Shown here: positions 40,282 to 48,568 of the stretch, in pieces
How the letters are laid out: each line of letters starts with the position of its first letter
Position numbering within the stretch: the stretch's first letter is position 1
DNA from: an uncultured Subdoligranulum sp.
Lineage (GTDB): Bacteria; Bacillota; Clostridia; Oscillospirales; Ruminococcaceae
Direction of reading: 5' to 3'
DNA length: 55,209 nucleotides
NCBI GenBank assembly: GCA_904390925.1
Contig: CAJFMB010000007.1
Coordinates: 1 to 55,209, forward strand
Position numbers and translations under genes: made by a program
The notes under the pieces: model-generated
Told to the model about the DNA's origin: nothing
The model's database searches: none
The model's input: only the letters and a program-made list of their open reading frames with translations

Positions 40282-41451
40282 ATGAAAAAATGGCTGCACC
40301 ATCGGCCGGAAACGGTGGCCGACTGGCTGTTCCTGATTGCTGCCGGGGTGGCAATCTTTTTCCTGGTCAACCATCTGCCGGACATCGGCGGGGGCGTGGG
40401 CCAGGTCATCGGCATTCTTTCCCCCTTTGCGGGGGCCGTGGTACTGGCGTACCTACTGGATATGCCCACCCGCTTTTTTGCCAAGCACCTGTTTGGTGGC
40501 CGGCGTGGGCCCGCCATCGTTCTGTCCTATCTCTGCGCCATCCTGGCGATCGTTCTTCTGGTCAGTCTGGTGGTGCCTCAGCTGGTGGCAAGCGTACAGA
40601 TGTTCACCAACAACCTGGATAGCTATGTGGCCAACCTGCAAAGCCTTTTGACCATGCTGCAGGAACAGTACGGCCTGGATCTGGCTACCTTCAGCAGCTT
40701 CCTGGACGACTCCAGCGAAACCTTTGACCGGATCATGCAGACCCTGGCCTCCACCATGCCCACCGTGGCCAGCTATGCGGCCAATGCAGCCTCCAGCGTG
40801 GTGGCGGTGTTCACGGCGGTGGCCGGCAGCATCTATATGCTGGCCAGCAAGGAAAGCCTGCTGCACAATCTGCGGGCCGCGCTGCATGCAGCACTGCCTC
40901 CCCGCATGGCCAAGAGCGTGCTGGGCGTCTTTTCCATGGCAAACGACACCTTCAGCAACTACATCGGCGGCCAGATGCTGGATGCACTGCTGGTGGGCGT
41001 GGAAACCTTTGTCCTGATGACAATTTTCGGACTGAAATTTGCACCGCTGATCTCGGTTCTGGTGGGCGTGACCAATGTGATCCCCATCTTCGGACCCTTT
41101 ATCGGTGCGGTGCCCAGCGCCATCATTCTGCTGTTTGCCGATCCCATCCAGGCGCTGTGGTTTGTCATCCTGATTCTGGTGGTACAGCAGATTGACGGTA
41201 ACTTCATTGCTCCGCGCATTGTGGGCAATGCCATCGGTCTGTCGGGCCTCTGGGTCTTGATGGCCATTATCCTGGGCGGCGACCTGTTCGGGTTGCCGGG
41301 CATGGTGATCGGTGTGCCGCTGTTCGGCGTTATCTATGCGCTGGTGCGGGAATCGGTGGATGCAGGACTTTCCAGCCGCGGTATTGACGCGGAGGGAAAT
41401 CCGCTGCCGGAAGAAAACCCGGCCGCCAAAGACGCCAAGCCGCGCAAATAA
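40282..41451 (+). CDS. AI-2E-family transporter, copy 1
   Basis: A 389-residue protein of the PF01594 family (AI-2 exporter TqsA/YdiK-type; members also act as Na+/H+ antiporters or PerM-like exporters). It has about eight helices. Family segments include LSPFAGAVVLAYLLDMPTRF, a periplasmic coil (QMFTNNLDSYVANLQSLLTML) and GVTNVIPIFGPFIGAVPSAIILLFADPIQALWFVI, followed by QQIDGNFIAPRIVGNAIGLSGLWV. The start follows GGAGG by 6 nt. A close paralog lies 130 bp downstream, probably on the same transcript. True substrates are unknown. Confidence 0.9.
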   Translation: MKKWLHHRPETVADWLFLIAAGVAIFFLVNHLPDIGGGVGQVIGILSPFAGAVVLAYLLDMPTRFFAKHLFGGRRGPAIVLSYLCAILAIVLLVSLVVPQLVASVQMFTNNLDSYVANLQSLLTMLQEQYGLDLATFSSFLDDSSETFDRIMQTLASTMPTVASYAANAASSVVAVFTAVAGSIYMLASKESLLHNLRAALHAALPPRMAKSVLGVFSMANDTFSNYIGGQMLDALLVGVETFVLMTIFGLKFAPLISVLVGVTNVIPIFGPFIGAVPSAIILLFADPIQALWFVILILVVQQIDGNFIAPRIVGNAIGLSGLWVLMAIILGGDLFGLPGMVIGVPLFGVIYALVRESVDAGLSSRGIDAEGNPLPEENPAAKDAKPRK

Positions 41452-41581
41452 GGGCGGGAGCCGGAAAGTGTTTTTGTCCTGATCCTGAAAAAACAGGAAG
41501 GAAAAGCAATCAGCAGGGGACGCACCCACAGTGCCGGCAACCTGCTGAAGCGTGCGGGAAAACACGCATTGAGGAAGTAGA

Positions 41582-42838
41582 ATGAGTAAAAAACTCTGGC
41601 TGGACAAAAAACCGGAAACCAACAAGGACTGGCTGGTTATTCTTTGCAGCTGTATCCTGTTTTATCTGGTGCTGGGGGCACTGGGCAGCCTGCTGGAATT
41701 CGCAGGCGTTCTGATGAGCATTTTGTCCCCCTTTGCCGGTGGTGTCGTGCTGGCCTATATCCTGGACCCCTTTGTCCGCTGGATGTCCGGTGGAGTCCTG
41801 CACAACAATCCCCGGATGCGGTGGCTGGCAATTCTGTGTGCGTATCTGTTGCTGTTGCTGCTGATTTTTCTTCTGTCCTGGCTGGTGGTGCCCCAGGTGG
41901 GGACCAGCATGGGAACCCTGTTCACCAGCCTGCCGGGCTATGTCGCCAATGTGCAGAAGCTTTTGCTGGAACTGCAGGAGGGGTACGGCGTCAATCTGCA
42001 GGGGGTTGTGGATGCCCTGGACGATTACGAGCAGCTGATGACCAATCTGTACAACATGGTGGCTGGTGCGGCGCCCGAGATCATGGCCACCTTGCAGACA
42101 GCCGCCTCCAACCTGGTGGCGGTGTTCACGGCGGTGGCCAGCAGCATCTATATGCTGGCCGGCAAGGAAAAGCTGCTCCATCAGCTGCGCACGGTGATCC
42201 ATGCGGTTTTGCCCCGCGGCATGGCGGAGCAGACATTGCGCATCTGCCACAGCGCCAATACCAACATTACCGGGTTCCTGGTGGGCAAAATCATTGACGC
42301 CGCCATTGTGGCCCTGATCCTGTTTGTGGGTATGTCCATCCTGAACATCAGCTTTGCCCCGCTGATCGCGGTGCTGATGGGCATCACCAACATCATTCCG
42401 GTGTTTGGCCCCTTCATCGGCGCCATTCCCAGCATTGCCATCCTGCTGTTTGCCAACCCGGTGCAGGCACTGGAATTTCTGGTCCTGGTGGTCTGCGTGC
42501 AGCAGGTGGACAGCAATTTTATCGCGCCCAAGATTCTGGGCCAGTCGGTGGGCCTGTCGGCGCTTTGGGTGCTCTTCGCCGTGGTGCTGGGGGCCAATCT
42601 GTTCGGCGTTGTGGGAATGGTACTGGGCGTGCCGGTATTCGCCACCCTCTGCGGACTGGTGCATGAGTTTATTGCCTGGTGCCTGGACCGCCGCGGCATC
42701 GACGAGGAAGGCGTGCGGATTGTCAAACCGGAATCCGCCGCCAGCGCCGCTGTCCATATCCAGGGGGATGAGGACGCCCCGTCCCGGAATCCGGCAGGCG
42801 CTGACCCTGATGCACAGCCGTCCGACAGGACACCGTAA
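41582..42838 (+). CDS. AI-2E-family transporter, copy 2
   Basis: A 418-residue paralog of the preceding gene. It shares WLDKKPETNKDWLVI near the start, LSPFAGGVVLAYILDPFVRW, VVAVF-type segment NLVAVFTAVASSIYMLAGKEKLL and GITNIIPVFGPFIGAIPSIAILLFANPVQALEFL. The C-terminal tail (about 380-418) is Pro/Ala/Ser-rich and differs from copy 1. The ribosome site is GAGGAAG. The tandem pair suggests a duplication followed by divergence of the C-terminus, maybe for heteromeric or different substrates. Confidence 0.9.
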   Translation: MSKKLWLDKKPETNKDWLVILCSCILFYLVLGALGSLLEFAGVLMSILSPFAGGVVLAYILDPFVRWMSGGVLHNNPRMRWLAILCAYLLLLLLIFLLSWLVVPQVGTSMGTLFTSLPGYVANVQKLLLELQEGYGVNLQGVVDALDDYEQLMTNLYNMVAGAAPEIMATLQTAASNLVAVFTAVASSIYMLAGKEKLLHQLRTVIHAVLPRGMAEQTLRICHSANTNITGFLVGKIIDAAIVALILFVGMSILNISFAPLIAVLMGITNIIPVFGPFIGAIPSIAILLFANPVQALEFLVLVVCVQQVDSNFIAPKILGQSVGLSALWVLFAVVLGANLFGVVGMVLGVPVFATLCGLVHEFIAWCLDRRGIDEEGVRIVKPESAASAAVHIQGDEDAPSRNPAGADPDAQPSDRTP

Positions 42839-42875
42839 AGCGGCTGCCCCAAACGAAAAATACTACAACAGAAAA

Positions 42876-42915
42876 CCGCCCCGGCAGGCTGTCTCTCCTG
42901 CGGGGCGGCTTTTTT
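42876..42915. terminator. Terminator between the AI-2E genes and the suf operon
   Basis: CCGCCCC...GCAGG and CCTGC...GGGGCGG form a GC-rich stem followed by TTTTTT. A run of A precedes it, so it can also stop the convergent suf transcript. Confidence 0.88.
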
Positions 42916-42939
42916 GATTCTGGTCGATTCCGGCGGAGC

Positions 42940-43860
42940 TTACTCCAGGAAGCCCCGGATGATCTGCTCCTCGGCCTGCTGTTCGGTTAGGCCCAGCGTC
43001 ATCAGCTTGGTCAGCTGCTCGCCGGCAATCTTGCCGATGGCGGCCTCGTGGATCAGGCTGGCATCCACGCTGTTGGCGGTCAGCTGCGGGCTGGCCAGCA
43101 CGCAGGCGTCATCCATGATGATGGCGTCGCACTCGCTGTGGCCGGCACACTCGCAGTTGCCGTTGATGCGGCTGATGAACTCCTGCTTGCTGTGGTCCCG
43201 GGCAACACTGCGGCTGACAATGTTGGCCGAAGCACCGGTTCCGTTCAGGTCCACCACAAAGTCGGTCACGGCATGCTGGTCGCCGGTGGTCAGGATCTTC
43301 TCCTTCACCACCAGGCTGGCGCCGGCATCCATGGTGCCGCTGGTCTTGCGGATGGTGTCATCAATGCCGGAAATCTGGGTGGTTTCCATCAGCATCTGTG
43401 CGCCTTCCTCCAGGTGCACAATGGTGGTGGGGTTCATTACCCGCTTGGTGGCGGCATCGCCCTCGCCGTAGTGCTTTTCCACATAGCGAAGCTTGGCGTT
43501 CTTGCCCAGATAGAAGGTGTGAATGCCGTCGTGCTCACTCTGGCCGCCGCCGCAGCCGTGGATACCGCAGCCGGCAATGATGGTCACGTCGGCACCCTCG
43601 CCGATGTGGAAATCGTTGTAGACCAGGTCCTTCAGCCCGGCCTTGCTCAGAATCACCGGGATGTGCACACTCTCGTTTTTGGTGAACGGCTTGATGTAAA
43701 TATCAATGCCCGGCTTGTCGGTCTTGGTGACAATATCAATGTTTGCCGTGGTGCTGCGGCTTTCCAGCTGGCCGTTGGCGCGGATGTTGTAAGCGCCCAC
43801 CGGCAGCCCGTCCAGCTCGGCAACCTCTTTCAGCAAATTCTTTTCAATGGCGTCCAGCAT
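42940..43860 (-). CDS. SufB/SufD-family Fe-S scaffold protein
   Basis: A 306-residue SufBD core domain protein, shorter than the SufB of about 465 residues in E. coli or Bacillus. It retains the beta-helix repeats (IIAGCGIHGCGGGQSEHDGIHTFYLGKNAKLRYVEKHYGEG) and the C-terminal HSECDAIIMDDACVLASPQLTANSVDASLIHEAAIGKIAGEQL. The latter includes the family's conserved Cys/His/Glu positions. With SufC it forms the minimal SufBC type scaffold seen in many anaerobes. It overlaps the sufC stop by one base (TGATG). No sufS, sufU or sufD gene is adjacent. Confidence 0.9.
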   Translation of the reverse strand: MLDAIEKNLLKEVAELDGLPVGAYNIRANGQLESRSTTANIDIVTKTDKPGIDIYIKPFTKNESVHIPVILSKAGLKDLVYNDFHIGEGADVTIIAGCGIHGCGGGQSEHDGIHTFYLGKNAKLRYVEKHYGEGDAATKRVMNPTTIVHLEEGAQMLMETTQISGIDDTIRKTSGTMDAGASLVVKEKILTTGDQHAVTDFVVDLNGTGASANIVSRSVARDHSKQEFISRINGNCECAGHSECDAIIMDDACVLASPQLTANSVDASLIHEAAIGKIAGEQLTKLMTLGLTEQQAEEQIIRGFLE

Positions 43861-44600
43861 CAGGCACGCACCCCCTCTACTTTGTCTGCCAGGAAATCAC
43901 AGGCAGGCTGTGCCGCGTCGGCGCTGCCCAGCAGGGCAGGCAGAATCTCGGCGCGGGGGCCCATCTTGTGAATCCGGCCGTCCTTGATGACGACAATCTT
44001 GTCGGCAATGTTCAAAATCCGCTCCTGATGGCTGATGATCAGGATGCTGCCGCGGGTCTGCTCGTACATTTTCTCAAACACGCGGATCAGGTTCTGGAAG
44101 CTCCACAGGTCGATACCGGCCTCCGGCTCGTCGAACACCGACAATTTGGTGCCGCGGGCCAGAACCATGGCGATCTCAATGCGCTTGAGCTCACCGCCGG
44201 ACAGGCTGTCGTTCAGCTCCCGGTCGATATAGTCGCGGGCGCACAGGCCCACTTCGCTCAGGTATCCGCAGGCCTCGGTGACCGAAGCTTTCTTGCCGGC
44301 GGCCAGGCTCAGCAGGTCCTTGACCTTCAGGCCCTTGAACCGCACCGGCTGCTGGAAGGCATAGCTGATGCCCGCATTGGCACGGTCGGTGATGCTCATG
44401 TCGGTGATGTCCTGACCGTCCAGCAGAATCCGGCCGGATGTGGGCTTGTAAATGCCGGCGATCACCTTGGCCAGCGTGGATTTGCCGCCGCCGTTGGGGC
44501 CGGTCACAGCAACAAACCGCTCATCGATGGTCAGGCTGATGTCGTGCAGAATCTCTTTGTTGTCATCGGTCTCAAAACCGATGTGCTGCAGTTCTAGCAT
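43860..44600 (-). CDS. sufC: SufC Fe-S assembly ATPase
   Basis: A 246-residue ABC-type ATPase of Fe-S cluster assembly. It has Walker A GPNGGGKSTLAK, signature LSGGELKRIEIAMVLA, Walker B LSVFDEPEAGID and H-loop ILIISHQER. It powers conformational change in the SufB scaffold. The ATG at 44600 is used because AGGGAG lies just upstream, rather than an in-frame ATG far upstream at 44717. It leads the two-gene sufCB operon. A possible promoter is TTGGTA-17-TACTAC (about 44687-44659). Confidence 0.92.
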   Translation of the reverse strand: MLELQHIGFETDDNKEILHDISLTIDERFVAVTGPNGGGKSTLAKVIAGIYKPTSGRILLDGQDITDMSITDRANAGISYAFQQPVRFKGLKVKDLLSLAAGKKASVTEACGYLSEVGLCARDYIDRELNDSLSGGELKRIEIAMVLARGTKLSVFDEPEAGIDLWSFQNLIRVFEKMYEQTRGSILIISHQERILNIADKIVVIKDGRIHKMGPRAEILPALLGSADAAQPACDFLADKVEGVRA

Positions 44601-44826
44601 GGGGTCTCCCTCCGAAACGATGAAATACGCCGCGCCCTGCGCAGCGAGTAGCATAAGTAGTATGCCGCAAAAACCAGAATACCAACCGGCGCGCCCCAAA
44701 GCGGGCCGGACTGCCACCTTTTTCCTGCGGCATCGACATTATACCACGGGAATCTGCAAAGCACAAGTATTCATAGCAAAATTGTAGGAAATAATTTTCC
44801 GCGGGATTTTCGCCGCGAAAAAGCTC

Positions 44827-45170
44827 TTGACATCCCCATTTTGCCGTGCTACCATAAAACACAGACAAAAGCGATGAACGGGAAAAGTACCGCCAAACAG
44901 ACCGCCGCACAGAGAGCCTGGCACCTGCTGCAAGCCGGGTCCCGGTCTTGGCGAGAAAGAACACCCGCCAGCTGCAAACGGAACCCGCGCCGGTTTTTCC
45001 GGTACGGCAGTATGGGCGCCGCAGGCCGTGCGTTAAAGCGGCAGCGTTTCAATGGGGAACGTGAATGAAGGGGATCGTGCGGCCAAACGCACGATAAATT
45101 AGGTGGCACCGCGGATCATCAGACAGCGATTCGTCCTAAGAAAATGGGACGAGTGGGCTGTCTGTTTTTA
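44827..45170 (+). promoter_or_regulatory. T-box leader (Asn) controlling asparagine synthetase
   Basis: A promoter TTGACA (44827-44832), 17 bp, TACCAT (44850-44855) drives a T-box RNA. Stem I elements GATGAACGGGAAAAGTA (44873-44889) and AGAGAG are present. A candidate specifier AAC (Asn codon, 44960-44962) sits in the expected internal loop. The T-box sequence AGGTGGCACCGCGG is at 45101-45114. The terminator follows: GACAGC with GCTGTC arms and a T run to 45170. Uncharged tRNA-Asn binding would stabilise the antiterminator and turn on asnB. Confidence 0.88.
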
Positions 45171-45242
45171 TTTGTCGCTCTTCTCATCCAATCCGAACAG
45201 GGCAGGGAAGCCCCTGCCGAAAAACAAGGGAGAGTGTGCCGT

Positions 45243-46823
45243 ATGTGTTGTGTCATGGGTTATGCAGGACATGATCTGTCCAAAGAAAAGTTTACCGAGT
45301 ATCTGCTGCGTACCGCATCCCGCGGCCCCGACGATCATCGGGTTGCCGAGACGGAATTTGGCCTGATCGGTTTCGGCCGTCTGGCCATCATGGGCCTGAC
45401 GCCGGAAGGCATGCAGCCGTTTTTCCGTGGTTCGGACTGTGTGGTCTGCAACGGTGAGCTGTATGGTTTCCGTCCGGTGAAGGAGGAACTGGAAAAGGAA
45501 GGCTACACCTTCCAGTCCGACTCCGACTGCGAGATCATTCTGCCGCTTTATTATAAGTATGGCCTGGATATGTTCAAGCATCTGGACGCCGAGTTCGCCA
45601 TGATCCTCTACGACAGCCGCCGCAAGTGGCTGATCGCCGCCCGGGACCCCATCGGCATCCGGCCGCTGTTCTACGGCTACACCGAGTCCGGCAACATTGC
45701 CTTTGCCTCCGAGGCAAAGAACCTGATCGGGCTGGTCAAGAAGGTGTATCCCTTCCCCATCGGCAGCTATTACTGCAACGGCAAGTTTGTCCGCTACTGC
45801 GACATCGCCGATGTGCCCGCCTGCAACCACGATGACATGGACACCATCCTGAAAAACATCCGGGAAAAGCTGGTGGCCGGCGTGGACAAGCGGCTGGATG
45901 CCGACGCCCCGCTTGGGTTTCTTCTCTCCGGCGGTCTGGATTCCAGCCTGGTGTGTGCCATCGCCGCCCGCCAGCTGCACAAGCCCATCCGCACCTTTGC
46001 CATCGGCATGGACGTGGACGCGATTGACCTGAAATATGCCCGTCAGGTGGCGGACTACCTCCACGCCGACCACACCGAGGTCATCATCGACCGGGATACC
46101 GTGGTCAACGCCCTGGAGGAAGTGGTGGCCATGCTGGGCACCTGGGACATCACCACCATCCGCGCTTCGGTGGGCATGTACCTGGTCTGCAAGTATATCC
46201 ATGAGCACACCGACATCCGGGTGCTGCTCACCGGCGAGATTTCCGACGAGCTGTTCGGCTACAAGTACACCGACTTTGCCCCCAGCCCGGCCGCTTTCCA
46301 GGCCGAGAGCCAGAAGCGTATCCGCGAACTGTATATGTACGACGTGCTGCGTGCCGACCGCTCCATCAGCGTCAACAGCCTGGAGGCCCGCGTGCCCTTC
46401 GGCGACCTGGATTTTGTGCGGTACGTCATGTCCATCGACCCGGCCCGCAAGGTGAACACCTACGGCAAGGGCAAATATCTGCTGCGCAAGGCCTTTGAGG
46501 GCGACTGGCTGCCCGAGAGCATCCTCTGGCGTGAGAAGGCCGCCTTCTCCGACGCAGTGGGCCATTCGATGGTGGATGACCTGAAGGAGTACGCCGAGGC
46601 CCAGTACACCGACGCCGAATTTGCCGAGAAGGCCGGCAAGTACACCCATGGCCGCCCCTTCACCAAGGAGAGCCTGCTCTACCGGGAACTGTTTGAAAAG
46701 TACTATCCCGGCCAGGGCGAAATGATTGTGGACTTCTGGATGCCCAACCGTGCATGGCCCGGCTGCGACGTGGATGATCCCTCCGCCCGTGTGCTGAAGA
46801 ACTACGGCGCATCCGGCGTGTAA
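45243..46823 (+). CDS. asnB: Asparagine synthetase (glutamine-hydrolysing)
   Basis: A 526-residue class B enzyme that amidates aspartate with glutamine nitrogen and ATP. C2 (MCCVMGYAG) is the amidotransferase nucleophile. The N-terminal domain has RGPDDHRV, CNGELYGFRPVKEEL and AARDPIGIRPLFYG. The synthetase domain has the PP-loop LSGGLDSSLV, GTWDITTIRASVGMY, LLTGEISDELFGY and a terminal PNRAWPG. The start follows AGGGAGAG. It is under an Asn T-box and ends in its own terminator, so it is a single-gene unit switched on by Asn shortage. Confidence 0.96.
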   Translation: MCCVMGYAGHDLSKEKFTEYLLRTASRGPDDHRVAETEFGLIGFGRLAIMGLTPEGMQPFFRGSDCVVCNGELYGFRPVKEELEKEGYTFQSDSDCEIILPLYYKYGLDMFKHLDAEFAMILYDSRRKWLIAARDPIGIRPLFYGYTESGNIAFASEAKNLIGLVKKVYPFPIGSYYCNGKFVRYCDIADVPACNHDDMDTILKNIREKLVAGVDKRLDADAPLGFLLSGGLDSSLVCAIAARQLHKPIRTFAIGMDVDAIDLKYARQVADYLHADHTEVIIDRDTVVNALEEVVAMLGTWDITTIRASVGMYLVCKYIHEHTDIRVLLTGEISDELFGYKYTDFAPSPAAFQAESQKRIRELYMYDVLRADRSISVNSLEARVPFGDLDFVRYVMSIDPARKVNTYGKGKYLLRKAFEGDWLPESILWREKAAFSDAVGHSMVDDLKEYAEAQYTDAEFAEKAGKYTHGRPFTKESLLYRELFEKYYPGQGEMIVDFWMPNRAWPGCDVDDPSARVLKNYGASGV

Positions 46824-46850
46824 ACCCCGTATCGATTTTTTACAGAAATT

Positions 46851-46887
46851 CGGGCCCCCGGCCGTGGCGCGGCTGGGGGCCCGTTTT
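46851..46887 (+). terminator. Terminator of asnB
   Basis: CGGGCCCCCGGCCG (46851-46864) pairs with CGGCTGGGGGCCCG (46870-46883), then TTTT. Confidence 0.88.
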
Positions 46888-46918
46888 CCCCGCAACTGTT
46901 TCCAAAGGAGAAATACCC

Positions 46919-47419
46919 ATGCAGATCCGTCCCGCCACAGCCGCCGACCTGCCGCAGCTGATGGAAATTCTTGCCGGTGCCCGCCGGTTTATGGCAGAGC
47001 ACGGCAACCCCGGCCAGTGGCCGGCCAGCTATCCCGGTGAGGCGCTGATGGCGGACCAGATTGCCCGGGGCGTCTGCTACGTCTGTGAGGCGGACGGCGC
47101 CATCCAGGGGACTTTCTGCCTGATCTTCGGCGCCGATCCCACCTATGCGGTGATTGAAAACGGCGGATGGCCGGACGATGCCTCCTATGCCACCATACAC
47201 CGGCTGGCCTCCGCGGGCCGGATGCCGGGGGTGGGGCGCTTTTGTATCGACTGGTGCGGACAGCGGGCGGATACCCTGCGGGCCGACACCCACGCCGACA
47301 ACCATGTGATGCAGCATCTGCTGCAAAGCAGCGGTTTTGTGCGCTGCGGCATCATTTACACCGACAACGGCAGCCCGCGGCTGGCCTACTGGCGCGGGAA
47401 AAAATCCACCCCATTATAA
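46919..47419 (+). CDS. GNAT-family N-acetyltransferase
   Basis: A 166-residue GNAT protein. It opens MQIRPATAADLPQLMEIL with the usual alpha1 helix and continues DGAIQGTFCLIFGADPTY for beta strands. The acetyl-CoA region lies around VGRFCIDWCGQRADTLRADTHADNHVMQHLLQSSGFVRCGIIY, typical of C-terminal GNAT folds, although the V/I-x-x-x-x-x-G-x-G/A loop is degenerate. Substrate unknown. The ribosome site is AAAGGAG. Confidence 0.82.
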   Translation: MQIRPATAADLPQLMEILAGARRFMAEHGNPGQWPASYPGEALMADQIARGVCYVCEADGAIQGTFCLIFGADPTYAVIENGGWPDDASYATIHRLASAGRMPGVGRFCIDWCGQRADTLRADTHADNHVMQHLLQSSGFVRCGIIYTDNGSPRLAYWRGKKSTPL

Positions 47420-47459
47420 AAGGAAGGCGTACCGCCCGACCGGGCGGTACGCCTTCCTT
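47420..47459. terminator. Bidirectional 18-bp terminator hairpin
   Basis: AAGGAAGGCGTACCGCCC (47420-47437) and its exact complement (47442-47459) with a GACC loop separate two convergent genes. The minus strand has a TTTTAT tail; on the plus strand TTGTTTG follows. Confidence 0.88.
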
Positions 47460-47485
47460 GTTTGCTTTGCGGTTATGGCTGGATG

Positions 47486-48103
47486 TCAGGCATCCAGTTC
47501 CAACACTCCCGCGCAGTGGGACAGGGGAGTGAAGGTCAGACCGGGCAGCGAGGGCCGCAGCGCCTGTGCCACAAAGTAGATTTCATCCGGGTCCCAGAGC
47601 GGGCCGCTTTCGGTACGGCAGCGGTCCAGCTCGGTCCGGGTCTCAAAGGCCACATCCCCGACCAGGATGCGGCCGCCGGGATGCAGCAGTGTCTGCAGTT
47701 GCCGGAGAAATTCCACTTTCCGCCCGTCGTCCAGATGATGCAGCGAATAGGTGGCAACAATGGCATCGTAGTGGTTGGACAGCAGCTCCGGCACCAGACC
47801 GGCGGTGAAGTCCCCCTGGTACAGCCGGGCATCCGGCATTTTGCGGCGGGCGGTGTCGATCATTCTGGCGGAAAAGTCCTGCCCGAAGATTTTGCAGCCC
47901 TGTGAATACAACCGGGCGGTCAGCACTGCGGTGCCGAATCCGATATCCAGCACATTTTCATGGGGCCCGGCAAGAACCCGGTTGTAAATTTCATTCAGCA
48001 CCGCTCGGTACCCGGCAAAGGGGTAGGTGCCCGTCTCCTCGCTCAAACCGACGCTTGCGTCGTAACCGTCGGCCCACAGGTCAAATCCCTTTTGATCCAA
48101 CAT
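47486..48103 (-). CDS. Class I SAM-dependent methyltransferase
   Basis: A 205-residue methyltransferase. Motif I is NVLDIGFGTAVLTARLY, followed by acidic IFGQDFSARMIDTAR, motif IV-like YDAIVATYSLHHLDD and GGRILVGDVAF. The N-terminal DLWADGYDASVGLSEE is characteristic of a Firmicute group near YrrT. Target unknown. The ATG overlaps the stop of the GNAT gene by one base (TAATG). It shares an operon with that acetyltransferase and the YifB ATPase. Confidence 0.87.
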   Translation of the reverse strand: MLDQKGFDLWADGYDASVGLSEETGTYPFAGYRAVLNEIYNRVLAGPHENVLDIGFGTAVLTARLYSQGCKIFGQDFSARMIDTARRKMPDARLYQGDFTAGLVPELLSNHYDAIVATYSLHHLDDGRKVEFLRQLQTLLHPGGRILVGDVAFETRTELDRCRTESGPLWDPDEIYFVAQALRPSLPGLTFTPLSHCAGVLELDA

Positions 48104-48552
48104 TACAGCAATTTCTCCATTCGTACATGTTTCACGCCAGCCTCCTCAAACACGCCGGACACGGTACGGTATCCGCAGGCGGTGTAAAACCCTTCCGCCT
48201 CGCATTTGGCATCCAGCACCAGGCGGTCAGCCTGCCCGGCATACTGCCGTTCCAGTTGTGCCAGTACCGCCCGGCCGACGCCATGACGGCGAAACGCAGC
48301 CAGCACACAGAACCGCTGCAATACAACATTGCCGCCCTCCCGGTGGCAGCGCAGTGCGGCGGCTTCCTCCTGGCCGACCCGGGCCAGAAAATGGTCGTAC
48401 CCTGCCTCCAGACAGTCGTGCTCATCCTGTTCAATGGCGGCAGGAATGCCCCGCTCCGCCGTGAACACCGCCCGCCGCACGGCCAGACAGGCCGCCAGCT
48501 GCGGTGGGGTTTCGGCGTGGATCAGGGTGATCTCCAATGGATTTTCGTTCAA
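48103..48552 (-). CDS. GNAT-family N-acetyltransferase
   Basis: A 149-residue GNAT. The acetyl-CoA loop is visible in LQRFCVLAAFRRHGVGRAVLAQLE (R-x-x-G-x-G). It continues DRLVLDAKCEAEGFYTACGYRTVSGVFEEAGVKHVRMEK, the classic GNAT ending. Its N-terminus has CLAVRRAVFTAERGIP, seen in ElaA/YjcF-like members. It starts just 17 nt after the YifB stop and is coupled to the methyltransferase gene. Confidence 0.88.
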   Translation of the reverse strand: MNENPLEITLIHAETPPQLAACLAVRRAVFTAERGIPAAIEQDEHDCLEAGYDHFLARVGQEEAAALRCHREGGNVVLQRFCVLAAFRRHGVGRAVLAQLERQYAGQADRLVLDAKCEAEGFYTACGYRTVSGVFEEAGVKHVRMEKLL

Positions 48553-48568
48553 AATGAAAAATCTCCTT

